Source: Sideroxydans lithotrophicus (GTDB lineage Bacteria; Pseudomonadota; Gammaproteobacteria; Burkholderiales; Sulfuriferulaceae). Taken from it: 32,061 nucleotides of DNA. The position numbers were made by a program, and so were the translations under genes. The stretch covers positions 1-32,061 of the forward strand of contig DZDB01000001.1 in assembly GCA_022736605.1 (NCBI GenBank). Direction: 5' to 3'. The notes under the pieces are model-generated. The model was not told the origin of the DNA and made no database searches. It saw nothing but the letters and a program-made list of their open reading frames with translations. Positions 1 to 9,797 of this stretch are shown piece after piece; the stretch's first letter is position 1; the number at the start of each line of letters is the position of its first letter.

Positions 1-993
1 GGCATAATGTGGGCGCAGATTTTCAGCATCGACGCATTCCAGTCCCTGCCGCGCAAGCGATTCAATGACGCGTGAGGCATGCACCAACTCGCCGCCGGGA
101 AATACGTAGTCATCAATGAATTCGGCGATACCGCTGCCCAGACCCGCCGTATCCACGCCCGCAGAAGTAATACCGTGATTGAGCACCAGGCCACCCGGCT
201 TTAGCAAGCTGAATATCTTGGCAAAATACGCATCCAGATTGCCGCGTCCGACATGCTCGAACATACCGACGCTGGCGATCTTGTCGAATAGTGCATCTTC
301 GGGCACATCACGATAGTCCATCAATTGGACTTCGAGCTGGTCTTCCAGCCCCCGCGCGCGGATTTGCTCGCGCACGAAATCATGCTGGTTTTGCGACAAC
401 GTGATGCCGACCGCCCGCACGCCGTAATGCTCGACCGCATGCAATACCAACCCGCCCCAGCCGCAGCCAATATCGAGCAGGCGATCACCCGGCTGTAGAC
501 GCAGTTTTTTACAGATGTGATCGAGCTTGGCGATTTGCGCCTGTTCCAGCGTATCGTCCGGATGCTGGAAATAGGCGCAGGAATAAACGCGCCGCTGATC
601 CAGCCAGAGCGCATAAAAATCGTTGGACACGTCATAGTGATAGCCGATGTTCTTGCGGTCACGGGTGCGTGTGTGACGCCACCATTTCCACGCCGCGCTG
701 CCGCGCTTGTCTTCGGTGATGCAGTCACCATCAGCGCAGAGCTGTTCGCCCAGGCGGATGATTTCACGCATGTCGCCGTCAAGGTCAATCTCCCCTTCGA
801 CATAGCAGCGCGCAAATTTTCCCAGCGTGGGCGCAGACAGCGCGGTCGCTGCCTTGAGCGAATGGAGCGACAGACGCACTTTCTCGGGTTTGCCAAGATT
901 CAACGTCTCGCCATTCCAGAAATGAATGGCTAGCGGCAGAGTCAGGCCAGTTATCTTCGATTTGTATCGGTTGATGATAACGTTGTCCAGCAT
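1..993 (-). CDS. cfa: Cyclopropane-fatty-acyl-phospholipid synthase (SAM-dependent), partial, C-terminus beyond left edge
   Basis: Reverse-strand reading from ATG at 993 gives MLDNVIINRYKSKITGLTLPLAIHFWNGE... with YVEGEIDLDGD, NIGYHYDVSNDFYALWLD, RVYSCAYF and LLDIGCGWGGL, typical of CFA synthases; absent from the ORF track because it runs off the window. Confidence 0.9.
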   Translation of the reverse strand, partial: MLDNVIINRYKSKITGLTLPLAIHFWNGETLNLGKPEKVRLSLHSLKAATALSAPTLGKFARCYVEGEIDLDGDMREIIRLGEQLCADGDCITEDKRGSAAWKWWRHTRTRDRKNIGYHYDVSNDFYALWLDQRRVYSCAYFQHPDDTLEQAQIAKLDHICKKLRLQPGDRLLDIGCGWGGLVLHAVEHYGVRAVGITLSQNQHDFVREQIRARGLEDQLEVQLMDYRDVPEDALFDKIASVGMFEHVGRGNLDAYFAKIFSLLKPGGLVLNHGITSAGVDTAGLGSGIAEFIDDYVFPGGELVHASRVIESLARQGLECVDAENLRPHYA

Positions 994-1017
994 ACCGCCT
1001 CCGCTTATCTACCCAGA

Positions 1018-1605
1018 TTAGAACACCAGATCCGCCATAAGTGCCGTGCGCGTAGCCTCGGACACCGCCGTCTGTTGTGCCATGTAGCTGGGGTGCTGCA
1101 CACCCATTGCCACGCTGGCACCGGCGCGCAGCGCATCCATCATGCTGCGCGTCAGATCAAAGCGCAGAAAATGTACAGACGAGGTTTTTTCGGCGTTCTC
1201 GCGCTCCATGTCCTCGTCAGCAATCGCGAATACCTTGTCGCACTCACCAACCTGCACGTAGACCTGATCTTCCACACCCTTTAGCAAGGCCAGCATCCGG
1301 CGTCGCTCGGCTTCTTCGGCATATTCGATCAGCATCGTTGCTTTCCAGTTATGCCCATCCGGCAGTAGCGGCGTATAAGCGTTGAGTTCGTCTTCAATAC
1401 CCTGCTCTTCGAAGGTTTTTTCAACGCGCAGCATCTCCTGGATCTGATAGCGCAGGGTTTTTTCATCTTCGAACATCAACGCGATGTTTTCGCCCAAATG
1501 CACCAGACGGTTCTTTTTGTGCGCCATGGTTTCGGCGCGGATTGCAGGCCGTGCCTTGGTGTAGGCTTCCAGAGTCATCAGGCTGTCGCGGGTAATCGCT
1601 GGCAT
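1018..1605 (-). CDS. DUF3501 family protein
   Basis: 195 aa ORF (MPAITRDSLMTLEAYTKARPAIRAETMAHKKNRLVHLGENI...) resembling DUF3501; lies downstream of rubrerythrin and the Fe-S protein on the same strand. Confidence 0.8.
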   Translation of the reverse strand: MPAITRDSLMTLEAYTKARPAIRAETMAHKKNRLVHLGENIALMFEDEKTLRYQIQEMLRVEKTFEEQGIEDELNAYTPLLPDGHNWKATMLIEYAEEAERRRMLALLKGVEDQVYVQVGECDKVFAIADEDMERENAEKTSSVHFLRFDLTRSMMDALRAGASVAMGVQHPSYMAQQTAVSEATRTALMADLVF

Positions 1606-1676
1606 AAATCAGTCCTCGTGTACATGCTGAGCCGTTATCGGGCCCGGTTTGAACAAACAATTAGGCATTGTCAGGG

Positions 1677-3062
1677 TTATAGCCCATACGCAATACGCAT
1701 CAAAGTAATCGGATGCGCCTTCTGCGCCTGACTCTCACCCATACCATGCAAAATGTGGCGCGCGGCAATATCACAATCGGAACTGACGTAATTCGGCTCT
1801 GGCGCAGCCATCTGCTTGAATACCGGGCGACCGATTTTCATCGCGTTATCGTAATATTCCGACTTCACGCCCCAGGTGCCATCGTGGCCGGAACAGCGCT
1901 CGACCATGGTCACTTCCGCACCCGCCAGCTTCAGGCTGTCACGTGTTTTATTGCCAATGTTCTGTACCCGCTGATGACACGGCACGTGGTATGACACCTT
2001 GCCCAATGGCTTGGTGAACTCACTTTTCAGCAACCCATCTGCATGGCGAGCCATCAGGTATTCAAACGGATCCCACATCGCTGCCTTGACCGCCTGCACG
2101 TCCGCGTCATCCGGAAACATCAAGGGCAGTTCCTGCTTGAACATCAACGTGCAGGACGGGACACCGGTCAGAATTGCATAGCCATCACGCGCCAGTTTTG
2201 CCAAGTGTGGAATATTGACGTTTTTCAGTTTTTCAACGGTTTCAAGATCACCCAGTTCCAGCTTGGGCATGCCGCAGCACGCTTCCTTTTCCACCAGTTG
2301 CGCGGGGATTTCATTGTGCGCCAGCACTTTAAGCAAATCGTGGCCAATGCCTGGTTCGTTATAGTTCACATAACAGGTCGCGTAAATGGCGACTTTGCCC
2401 GGCGTCTGCGCCCCGGCTTTCACCGCAAAGCTGTCATCCGGGCGCGCCGTACTGCGGAATTTGGCACTGTCGTACTGCGGCAGCTGCTGGTCTTTGTGCA
2501 CACCCAGCTTGCCATCCATCAGCTTGCGTGCCGTAGCGTTGTTGAGCGTTGCATTGACGACTTGCACCACCACTGGTATCGACGCCAGTTTGCCCATGGC
2601 ATCGGTGCTGGACAACAGTTTGTCACGGAATTTTGTCTCGCCTTTTTTATACTTGATCGCCTTGGCCCGCAGCATGGTATGCGGAAAATCCAGATTCCAC
2701 GGATGCGGCGGCACATACGGGCATTTGGTCATGTAACACAGGTCACACAGGTAACACTGATCCACGACCTTCCAGTAATCCTGCTTGTTGATACCATCGA
2801 CTTCCAGCGTCGGCGATTCGTCCACCAGGTCGAATAGCGTCGGGAAGGCGGTACATAAAGACACGCAGCGGCGGCACCCGTGGCACAAGTCATACACTCG
2901 CTCCAGTTCATGGAACAACGCGGCTTCATCGTAAAATTCGGGATTTTTCCAGTCCAGCGCATGCCGGGTAGGCGCTTGCAGATTGCCTTCGCGCACAGTC
3001 ATTTTGTTCTTTCGGAATAGGGTATTTAAATCCGCAGTGAGCGCTGCCAAGGCAATACTCAC
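1677..3062 (-). CDS. GlpC/HdrD-like (Fe-S)-binding oxidoreductase with CCG-type domains
   Basis: 461 aa; two ferredoxin-type motifs (CHGCRRCVSLC, CYLCDLCYMTKCP) and Cys-rich motifs (EACCGMPKLELGD, CHQRVQNIGNKT, RCSGHDGTWG). Confidence 0.88.
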   Translation of the reverse strand: MSIALAALTADLNTLFRKNKMTVREGNLQAPTRHALDWKNPEFYDEAALFHELERVYDLCHGCRRCVSLCTAFPTLFDLVDESPTLEVDGINKQDYWKVVDQCYLCDLCYMTKCPYVPPHPWNLDFPHTMLRAKAIKYKKGETKFRDKLLSSTDAMGKLASIPVVVQVVNATLNNATARKLMDGKLGVHKDQQLPQYDSAKFRSTARPDDSFAVKAGAQTPGKVAIYATCYVNYNEPGIGHDLLKVLAHNEIPAQLVEKEACCGMPKLELGDLETVEKLKNVNIPHLAKLARDGYAILTGVPSCTLMFKQELPLMFPDDADVQAVKAAMWDPFEYLMARHADGLLKSEFTKPLGKVSYHVPCHQRVQNIGNKTRDSLKLAGAEVTMVERCSGHDGTWGVKSEYYDNAMKIGRPVFKQMAAPEPNYVSSDCDIAARHILHGMGESQAQKAHPITLMRIAYGL

Positions 3063-3088
3063 TGCGGTGTGATGCGTATCAAGCCAGC

Positions 3089-3508
3089 TTAGTCGACCAG
3101 TGCGTCAAGGGCTTTCTGGAACCGCCCAGCGTGTGAGCGTTCTGCCTTGGCCAAAGTTTCAAACCAGTCGGCAATCTCATCAAACCCTTCATCACGCGCA
3201 GTTTTAGCCATACCTGGATACATATCAGTGTACTCATGGGTCTCGCCTGCAACCGATGCTTTCAGGTTGTCGCGGCTGGCACCGATGGGCAGACCCGTTG
3301 CGGGATCACCACAGGCTTCAAGGTATTCAAGGTGGCCGTGCGCATGACCGGTTTCACCCTCAGCAGTCGAGCGGAACACTGCAGCCACGTCGTTTTGACC
3401 TTCCACGTCAGCCTTCGCTGCGAAATACAGATAGCGGCGATTTGCTTGGGATTCACCGGCAAACGCCTCTTTTAAACTAGTTTCGGTTTTAGAACCTTTC
3501 AGTTGCAT
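3089..3508 (-). CDS. Rubrerythrin family protein (diiron domain only)
   Basis: Start at 3508 preceded by AGAGGGG; 139 aa [34 protein letters not shown]...[15 protein letters not shown]...[17 protein letters not shown]. No C-terminal rubredoxin CxxC module. Confidence 0.92.
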   Translation of the reverse strand: MQLKGSKTETSLKEAFAGESQANRRYLYFAAKADVEGQNDVAAVFRSTAEGETGHAHGHLEYLEACGDPATGLPIGASRDNLKASVAGETHEYTDMYPGMAKTARDEGFDEIADWFETLAKAERSHAGRFQKALDALVD

Positions 3509-3575
3509 GATATTGCCCCTCTTGGTTAAATTAAACAGCTTGCTGATTACTATAGTTATCAACGCCTCCAACAAA

Positions 3576-3590
3576 TTAGACTTAATCTAA
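3576..3590. promoter_or_regulatory. Candidate operator, TTAGACTTAATCTAA inverted repeat
   Basis: TTAGA-N5-TCTAA dyad in the rubrerythrin/msrB divergent intergenic region, about 70 nt upstream of the rubrerythrin ATG; related sequence upstream of the CZB gene at 15993..16006. Confidence 0.45.
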
Positions 3591-3719
3591 ATTGCGAATT
3601 AAATGTAATTCAAAGTCCCCCGCCATGTCAATGCTAAAAGCGAAGCATAAAGCATGCTCAGGCACTTTATAAGCCAGCAGGTGTCCCACATTTTGCAGAA
3701 ACAACAGAGGCGTTTAATC

Positions 3720-4118
3720 ATGACAGACAAAATCATCCCTTCAGAACAAGCGTTACGCGCAAAGCTCAGCCCGGAGCAATACCATATTTTGCGCGAACAC
3801 GGCACCGAACGCGCCTTTACCGGCAAATACTGGGATCTCAAGGACGACGGTAAATACCACTGTGCCGTCTGCGACGAAGTATTATTTGATGCTGCCACCA
3901 AATACGATTCCGGCAGTGGCTGGCCGAGCTTTTGGCAGCCCGATTCGGCGGCGGCTGTTGAAACCGAGACCGACCATAGCCTGTTGATGGCACGCACCGA
4001 AGTGCATTGCCACCGTTGCGGCAGCCACCTCGGCCACGTGTTTGAAGACGGTCCGGCACCGACCGGTTTGCGCTATTGCATCAATTCCGCCTCGCTGGAT
4101 TTCAAATCCAAAACCTGA
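3720..4118 (+). CDS. msrB: Peptide-methionine (R)-S-oxide reductase
   Basis: [50 protein letters not shown] are MsrB hallmarks, including Zn CxxC pairs and catalytic Cys. ATG at 3720 chosen over upstream start. Confidence 0.95.
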   Translation: MTDKIIPSEQALRAKLSPEQYHILREHGTERAFTGKYWDLKDDGKYHCAVCDEVLFDAATKYDSGSGWPSFWQPDSAAAVETETDHSLLMARTEVHCHRCGSHLGHVFEDGPAPTGLRYCINSASLDFKSKT

Positions 4119-4201
4119 GCCACGTCGCGTCTGATGTTTGCAATTGCACGCATAACCCGGCAACCTGTCGCTTCTTATACTGACAGCAACCGGGATTTCG
4201 C

Positions 4202-4900
4202 TTGTTTACTGCCACCCTCACTCAAATTCAGCAGGCCACGCCCAGCGTCAAGCTGTTCAAGCTCAAGGTTGAAGACCCGGCTTTTCACTTTTTGGCCGGG
4301 CAGTGGATCGATCTGAAAATCGAACTGGACGGAGCGCCACATCTGGGCGGTTATTCAATGACCTCATCGCCGGTGGTTCATGGTGCGATTGAACTGGCAA
4401 TCAAATCCAGCACACGTCACCCGGTTACGCGATGGTTGCACGAACAGGCTCGCATTGGCGATACGGTGCAGATTTCCGGCGGTCAGGGCGTGTTTGTTTA
4501 TCAACCCGAAATGAGTCAGCGCATCGTACTGGTCGGCGCGGGCGTGGGCGTTACGCCGCTGATCAGCATCTTTCGCTATGTTGCCGACGCCGTACCCGGC
4601 ACAGACGCCACTTTGGTGTACAGCATACCCAGCCCGGACGAATTTCTGTTTCGCGACGAAATCGAGCGCCTCAGCCTGCAATTCAACAACTTGCACAGTC
4701 TGGTCAGCGTGACCCAGCCCGACGCGCACTGGCACGGACTGAGCGGCCGCACCGACGCCGCCTTGCTGCAACGCGCAGGCATGAGCAGCGACACCCTGTA
4801 TTACCTGTGCGGGCCACAAGGCATGGTGGAAGACGTCAGCGCCATGCTGGCGAGCCTTGGTGTACCGGCCAGCCGGATTATTTATGAGAAATGGTGGTAG
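4202..4900 (+). CDS. FAD/NAD(P)-binding oxidoreductase, OXNAD1-like
   Basis: FLAGQWIDLKIELDGAPHLGGYSMTSSP (FAD), VGAGVGVTPLISIFRY (NAD), YLCGPQGMVEDV; no 2Fe-2S domain; TTG start in ORF. Confidence 0.82.
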   Translation: MFTATLTQIQQATPSVKLFKLKVEDPAFHFLAGQWIDLKIELDGAPHLGGYSMTSSPVVHGAIELAIKSSTRHPVTRWLHEQARIGDTVQISGGQGVFVYQPEMSQRIVLVGAGVGVTPLISIFRYVADAVPGTDATLVYSIPSPDEFLFRDEIERLSLQFNNLHSLVSVTQPDAHWHGLSGRTDAALLQRAGMSSDTLYYLCGPQGMVEDVSAMLASLGVPASRIIYEKWW

Positions 4901-4936
4901 CGCCGTACCATATTCAGTTAACCACAGTCACGGCAT

Positions 4937-4960
4937 GATACGAGGTTCAAAACCCGTATC
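4937..4960 (+). promoter_or_regulatory. Predicted hairpin or dyad in MBL leader
   Basis: GATACG-A-GGTT-CAA-AACC-CGTATC: 6+4 bp stem with one bulged A, ending directly before the GGAG ribosome-binding site of the 4973 gene. Confidence 0.4.
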
Positions 4961-4972
4961 TGGAGCTTCATC

Positions 4973-5923
4973 ATGCACCTCATCGCTATTCTGCGCCGCC
5001 TGCTCGCCCCCGCTCTGCTGCTACCGCTAACGGCACTCGCTGCTGACAACACCGTACGTGACTATTCAGCCGAAAAAATCGCCGCCCACACCTATGTCAT
5101 TCACGGCCCGCTCGGTCAGCCTTCCGTTGCCAACCAGGGGTTCATGAATAACCCTGGCTTTGTTGTGACGCAAACCGGCGTGGTTGTTATTGATCCCGGC
5201 GCCAGCCTGGAGAGCGGCCGCATGGTGCTACGCCAAATCAAGAAAGTCACACCAAAACCTGTCACCCACGTTCTCGCCACCCACGTACACGGTGACCACT
5301 GGCTTGGCAATCAAGCCATTATCGACGCGTATCCGAAGGCGCAATTAATGGCACACCCACAGATGATCGAGAAAGCGCGGGCGGGAGAAGCTGAAACTTG
5401 GGTCAGCCTGATGGATCGGCTGACCCAAGGTTATACCAAGGGCACGCGCGCGGTGATTCCCACCGTGGCGGTAAACGAAAATCAGCGTTTCTCAACTGGC
5501 GGCGTAACGTTTCACATCCTGGCACCGCAAAATGCCCATAGCAAAACCGACATCATGATCGAGGTGGTGCAGGATTCCGTCTTGTTTACCGGCGACAACG
5601 TATTGGCTGATTACATTGCACGTCTCGATGACGGCACTTTCAAAGGCAACATCGCCGCATGCGACCGTGCCATCGCGCTGAAAGCCAAGCATTATGTGCC
5701 GGGCCATGGCAAAACCGGCGACGCACAAATGGTGCAACGCTACCGCGACTACATGGCGATCCTGTTTGCGGAAGTACAGCACCAGTACGACGCAGGCAAA
5801 AGTGATTTCGAGATGAAGCCTGCGGTGGCAAGCAAATTGCAGAATTTTCGCACACTACCCGGCTTTGACGACCAGCTCGGCAAGCACATCAGCCTCGCTG
5901 TGCTGGAAATCGAAGCAATGTAA
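4973..5923 (+). CDS. Secreted MBL-fold metallohydrolase (SoxH-like / quinoprotein-relay type)
   Basis: N-terminal signal peptide (LLAPALLLPLTALAAD), THVHGDHW metal motif, GDNV and PGHG. Confidence 0.85.
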   Translation: MHLIAILRRLLAPALLLPLTALAADNTVRDYSAEKIAAHTYVIHGPLGQPSVANQGFMNNPGFVVTQTGVVVIDPGASLESGRMVLRQIKKVTPKPVTHVLATHVHGDHWLGNQAIIDAYPKAQLMAHPQMIEKARAGEAETWVSLMDRLTQGYTKGTRAVIPTVAVNENQRFSTGGVTFHILAPQNAHSKTDIMIEVVQDSVLFTGDNVLADYIARLDDGTFKGNIAACDRAIALKAKHYVPGHGKTGDAQMVQRYRDYMAILFAEVQHQYDAGKSDFEMKPAVASKLQNFRTLPGFDDQLGKHISLAVLEIEAM

Positions 5924-5936
5924 CCAGTACACCAAG

Positions 5937-6245
5937 TTACACCGACCAGACGTTGCCCAGCCTGACGGTCTCAATCCGGCTCCCCAGCAGCGTCACCATG
6001 CCTTCGCGCCGGTTATCGCCGGTGTCGCTGTATTCAAACCGGTAGCCCCGGCGTAACACCAGCTGACCGTGGTCATTGCGTGCCAAACGCAATGACGCCA
6101 AGGCCACCGTATCGTCCAGCAACTGCACCTGATCGGCGTCACAACCGCGCCTGGCTGCCGCCACCGCTGTTTCGCGGCTGGTCATGCTGTTCAGCCAGAA
6201 CCAGCCCAGCGCCGCCAGCAGTGCCACAAAAATCAGTTCCGTCAT
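5937..6245 (-). CDS. DUF3301 domain-containing protein
   Basis: 102 aa with N-terminal TM and CDADQVQLLDDTVALASLRLARN...GYRFEYSDTGDNRREG, typical of DUF3301. Confidence 0.8.
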   Translation of the reverse strand: MTELIFVALLAALGWFWLNSMTSRETAVAAARRGCDADQVQLLDDTVALASLRLARNDHGQLVLRRGYRFEYSDTGDNRREGMVTLLGSRIETVRLGNVWSV

Positions 6246-6296
6246 CGGTCTGGTTAAAACGTCGTCAGAACCACGGCCCGGTTGCGCCTGCCCGGC

Positions 6297-7694
6297 TTAA
6301 TTGCCCGCATTGCCCGGCGGCCGAAACAGCGCTGCGACCTGCTTGCGAACGGGTGTCGCCGCTGCTTGCGCGCGCAATGCAGGCGGCGTATCCGGCACCT
6401 CGATGTCGACACGCTCACGACGCGTGGGCGGGCTGGCCATCAGCGCTTCACGTGCGGCGGCGCCAGACACAGGTGTCGAGGCGCCAGCGGCCTGTTTTGA
6501 TGGGTCAAACCGTGGCTGACGCGCACGCGCGGGCTCCGGCATCGCACCCAGTTCGGGTTCAAAACCCGGAATGATTTCGGTCGGGATTTTGGCACCCAAT
6601 AAACGCTCGATATCGGCCAGATAGCGCAGCTCGTCGACTGACACCAGCGACCAGGCTTCGCCACTGGCACCCGCTCGTCCGGTACGGCCAATACGATGCA
6701 CGTAATCTTCGGCAGCGTGCGGCATATCGTAATTGACCACGCACGGCAACTGATCGATATCGATGCCACGCGCGGCGACGTCGGTTGCGACCAAAACCTG
6801 GATCACGCCTTGCTTGAACTGATCCAGCGCCTCGACCCGCGCCTGCTGGGTTTTGTCACCATGAATCGCATTGGCCGGAATGCCGTCACGGCTCAAATGC
6901 TGTGCCAGCCGGTTGGCACCCAGCTTGGTGCCGCAAAATACCAGCACTTGACGCAACTGGCGGGTTTTGATCAGGTGCGTGAGCAGCGCATGCTTACGCT
7001 CCTTGTGCACCGGCAATACCACTTGCCTGACCGTTTCGGCAGCGGTATTGCGGCGCGCCACCTCAATCAACTGTGGCGCATTCATCATACTGTCGGCGAG
7101 CTTTTTGATCTCGCCGGAAAACGTGGCCGAAAACATCATGTTCTGCCGTTGCGCGGGTAACAGCGCAATAATGCGGCGTAAATCCGGCATGAAACCCATG
7201 TCCAGCATACGGTCTGCTTCGTCCAGAATCAGCATCTGCACCATCGACAAATTAACTGTTTTATTTTGCACGTGGTCGAGCAGACGACCCGGCGTAGCGA
7301 CCAGAATATCCACACCATTGCGCAAAATCGCGATTTGCGCGTTCATGTTGACGCCACCGTAGACCACCGTGGTGCGCAACGGCAGGTACTTGCCATAGGT
7401 GTGGACGCTTTCTTCCACCTGCATTGCGAGTTCGCGGGTGGGTGTCAGGATCAACGCACGGACCGGATGGCGTGCAGGCGAAGGGCTGGTGGTGGCGAAC
7501 GGCGCCAGCCGACTCAGCATCGGCAGGGTAAAACCGGCCGTTTTGCCAGTGCCGGTTTGCGCGCCTGCCATTACATCGCAACCTGTCAGCGCGACCGGTA
7601 TGACTTGCGCCTGAACCGGCGTGGGTTCAGTGTAACCGCACTCTACGACCGCGCGAAGTATCTCAGGCACCAGGCCGAGATCGGAAAAAGCCAT
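6297..7694 (-). CDS. rhlE: DEAD-box ATP-dependent RNA helicase, RhlE-like
   Basis: [32 protein letters not shown] motifs; basic C-terminal tail. Confidence 0.92.
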   Translation of the reverse strand: MAFSDLGLVPEILRAVVECGYTEPTPVQAQVIPVALTGCDVMAGAQTGTGKTAGFTLPMLSRLAPFATTSPSPARHPVRALILTPTRELAMQVEESVHTYGKYLPLRTTVVYGGVNMNAQIAILRNGVDILVATPGRLLDHVQNKTVNLSMVQMLILDEADRMLDMGFMPDLRRIIALLPAQRQNMMFSATFSGEIKKLADSMMNAPQLIEVARRNTAAETVRQVVLPVHKERKHALLTHLIKTRQLRQVLVFCGTKLGANRLAQHLSRDGIPANAIHGDKTQQARVEALDQFKQGVIQVLVATDVAARGIDIDQLPCVVNYDMPHAAEDYVHRIGRTGRAGASGEAWSLVSVDELRYLADIERLLGAKIPTEIIPGFEPELGAMPEPARARQPRFDPSKQAAGASTPVSGAAAREALMASPPTRRERVDIEVPDTPPALRAQAAATPVRKQVAALFRPPGNAGN

Positions 7695-7790
7695 GCGTAT
7701 TGCTCCTGATAAATCAAGCGCTTATTGTACAGCAATTGCGCTATACCAGTCAGCGCCCAACCGTCGCAAATGCGCTCGGTTCGGCTGCGC

Positions 7791-8564
7791 TCAGCGCGTA
7801 TTCAATTCGCGCCAGTCAAAACCATCTTCCTGTGTGGCGTGGGTCAATCCTGCCGGTGGATTGCTGAGCACGCTGGTCAGCGCCTGTAACGCGAGTTCTG
7901 GTGTGTTGTTTTGTCTGGAAAGGTGTGCCGCGATCAAATGTTGCAAGCGGCTGTTGTCCAGCCGACTGAGCAGATGCGCCGCTGCATGATTGTCGAGATG
8001 GCCGTATTGTCCAGCGATACGACGCTTCAAACCGGGTGGATAGCCACTCTGTTGCAGCAGACTGGCATCGTGGTTGCACTCCAGCACCAGCGCGTCGCAG
8101 CGTGTCAGCATGGCTTCGATATGCGGCGTGGTAGCGCCCACGTCGGTCAACAAACCGAGCCGGTGCGTGCCGTCGCCAAACACGAACTGCACCGGTTCGC
8201 GCGCATCATGCGGCACCGGAAACGGCTGGATTTCAATGTCACCGATGGCAAACGCGGCATGGCTGTCGATATTACGCACCTCAGGCAATTTGTCATACTG
8301 GTTGCGAAATACCGTCAGCGTACCGCGCGTGAGCCAGACCGGCATGCCGTATTTGCGCGCAAATGCCGCTGCACCGCCGATATGGTCGCCATGTTCGTGG
8401 GTGATGACGATCGCATCGATCGCATCCGGCGTCAGCCCCTTGCGGGCAAGACGGCGCACCGTTTCGCGCAGGCCAAAACCGCAATCGACCATGACCCGGG
8501 TTGCGCCCACCTCAACCACCAGTGCGTTGCCCTCGCTACCACTGCCGAGCGAGGCAAAGCGCAT
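7791..8564 (-). CDS. MBL-fold metallohydrolase, YycJ/WalJ-like
   Basis: MRFASLGSGSEGNALVVEVGATRVMVDCGFGLRE and THEHGDHIGG; start overlaps bamC stop (TAATG). Confidence 0.88.
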   Translation of the reverse strand: MRFASLGSGSEGNALVVEVGATRVMVDCGFGLRETVRRLARKGLTPDAIDAIVITHEHGDHIGGAAAFARKYGMPVWLTRGTLTVFRNQYDKLPEVRNIDSHAAFAIGDIEIQPFPVPHDAREPVQFVFGDGTHRLGLLTDVGATTPHIEAMLTRCDALVLECNHDASLLQQSGYPPGLKRRIAGQYGHLDNHAAAHLLSRLDNSRLQHLIAAHLSRQNNTPELALQALTSVLSNPPAGLTHATQEDGFDWRELNTR

Positions 8565-9727
8565 TACTTGAGTTGTTCGAACAACAGTTTGGTGATTTTA
8601 TCAGCGATTTCTGCCGGAGCCAGCACGCCGGTGCTGGTCAACACACGCACGTCGCTGGCATTGGCGGCGGCGTTTTCAGACACTTCAATCTGATATTTAT
8701 CGCCGTTGACAGCGGTTTTTTTGCTACTGCGCCAAAACGCCAGCTTGCTCAACATGCCGGTGTCTTTTTTGGTTTCAACGTCGACTTGTGGATCGACGTA
8801 ACGCACGTAATAAATCCCTTTGGAACGGTCACGATCTTCGACCGTGAAACCCACCCGATCCAACGCCAAACCAACCCGGCGCCAGGCGCGGTCAAACGGA
8901 TCACTGATCGTCAGCAGCGGCGCACCGCTGCTGGTTTTGCCAAATTTGGCACGCTCGACGTTGCTTTGTTCAGCCAGCAGCGCCTTGGCACGCGCTTTTT
9001 CAACCCCGAAACGCTCCATCAGGCGGCTCAACATCTCGGCTTCCAGACCGGGATCGACCGGGCGCGGCTGCCATACAGTACGCTTGTTGCTCTCGTTGCC
9101 TTCGTAGACTTCGGCCATGCCACGATGGCTGATATAAATTTCAGTTTCACCCGGCGGATTGGTGGTGCGCTCCAGCCGGGTGCGGAATTTGTCGCGCTCG
9201 GCGGTCGAATACATGCCATCCAGCACTTTGCCCAGGGTTTTGCGGATGATGTCCTGTGGAATCTTGGCGCGGTTTTCCGCCCAGTCGGTTTCCATCACGC
9301 CAGCCTGCGGATCTTCCTTGTTAATCAGGAAACCATTGTCTTGCCAGAACTCTTTCACAATCGGCCAGACTTTTTCCGGTGGCAGGTTCACTACCAACCA
9401 GCGTTCGCTACCTGCACGCACCACGCGCACATTGTCTTCGGTTGGCAGAATATCGCTCTTGCCAGTGCTGGCCTTGTCGCCGCGCTCGGCGTTGTAGGCC
9501 GAATACGTTGCTGTGCCACGCGGGTTGATATCCGAAACCTGATAACGTCCATCGCTGGTTGGTGTGGTCAAATCGGGCGGCACTTCCAGAGTCGGTACCT
9601 GCGACTTGCTGGCTGATTTGTAATCGATTTTCTTGGTTTCCAGAATACCCAGGCTACCGCAACCTGCTATTGACAGGCTCAGCCCTGCGCCGATCACTGC
9701 CAGCCCCAGTTTGCTACGATTCATCAT
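8564..9727 (-). CDS. bamC: Outer membrane protein assembly factor BamC
   Basis: Lipoprotein signal LSLSIAGCGS, LEVPPDLT, WPIVKEFW; directly downstream of dapA as in other Proteobacteria. Confidence 0.88.
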   Translation of the reverse strand: MMNRSKLGLAVIGAGLSLSIAGCGSLGILETKKIDYKSASKSQVPTLEVPPDLTTPTSDGRYQVSDINPRGTATYSAYNAERGDKASTGKSDILPTEDNVRVVRAGSERWLVVNLPPEKVWPIVKEFWQDNGFLINKEDPQAGVMETDWAENRAKIPQDIIRKTLGKVLDGMYSTAERDKFRTRLERTTNPPGETEIYISHRGMAEVYEGNESNKRTVWQPRPVDPGLEAEMLSRLMERFGVEKARAKALLAEQSNVERAKFGKTSSGAPLLTISDPFDRAWRRVGLALDRVGFTVEDRDRSKGIYYVRYVDPQVDVETKKDTGMLSKLAFWRSSKKTAVNGDKYQIEVSENAAANASDVRVLTSTGVLAPAEIADKITKLLFEQLK

Positions 9728-9797
9728 TGCAATATCCTCAAAAGACTACAGAGCGTTAGCCCGCAAAATTAACTCGGCACGTGAGCCAGCACAATAT

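Noticed and set aside
2043-2837. 264-aa plus-strand ORF opposite the Fe-S protein
   Set aside because: Antisense to a gene with clear Fe-S motifs; no coherent protein features.
8501-9616. 371-aa plus-strand ORF opposite bamC
   Set aside because: Shadow ORF of a well-supported BamC; no recognisable domain, His/Arg/Phe-rich antisense composition.
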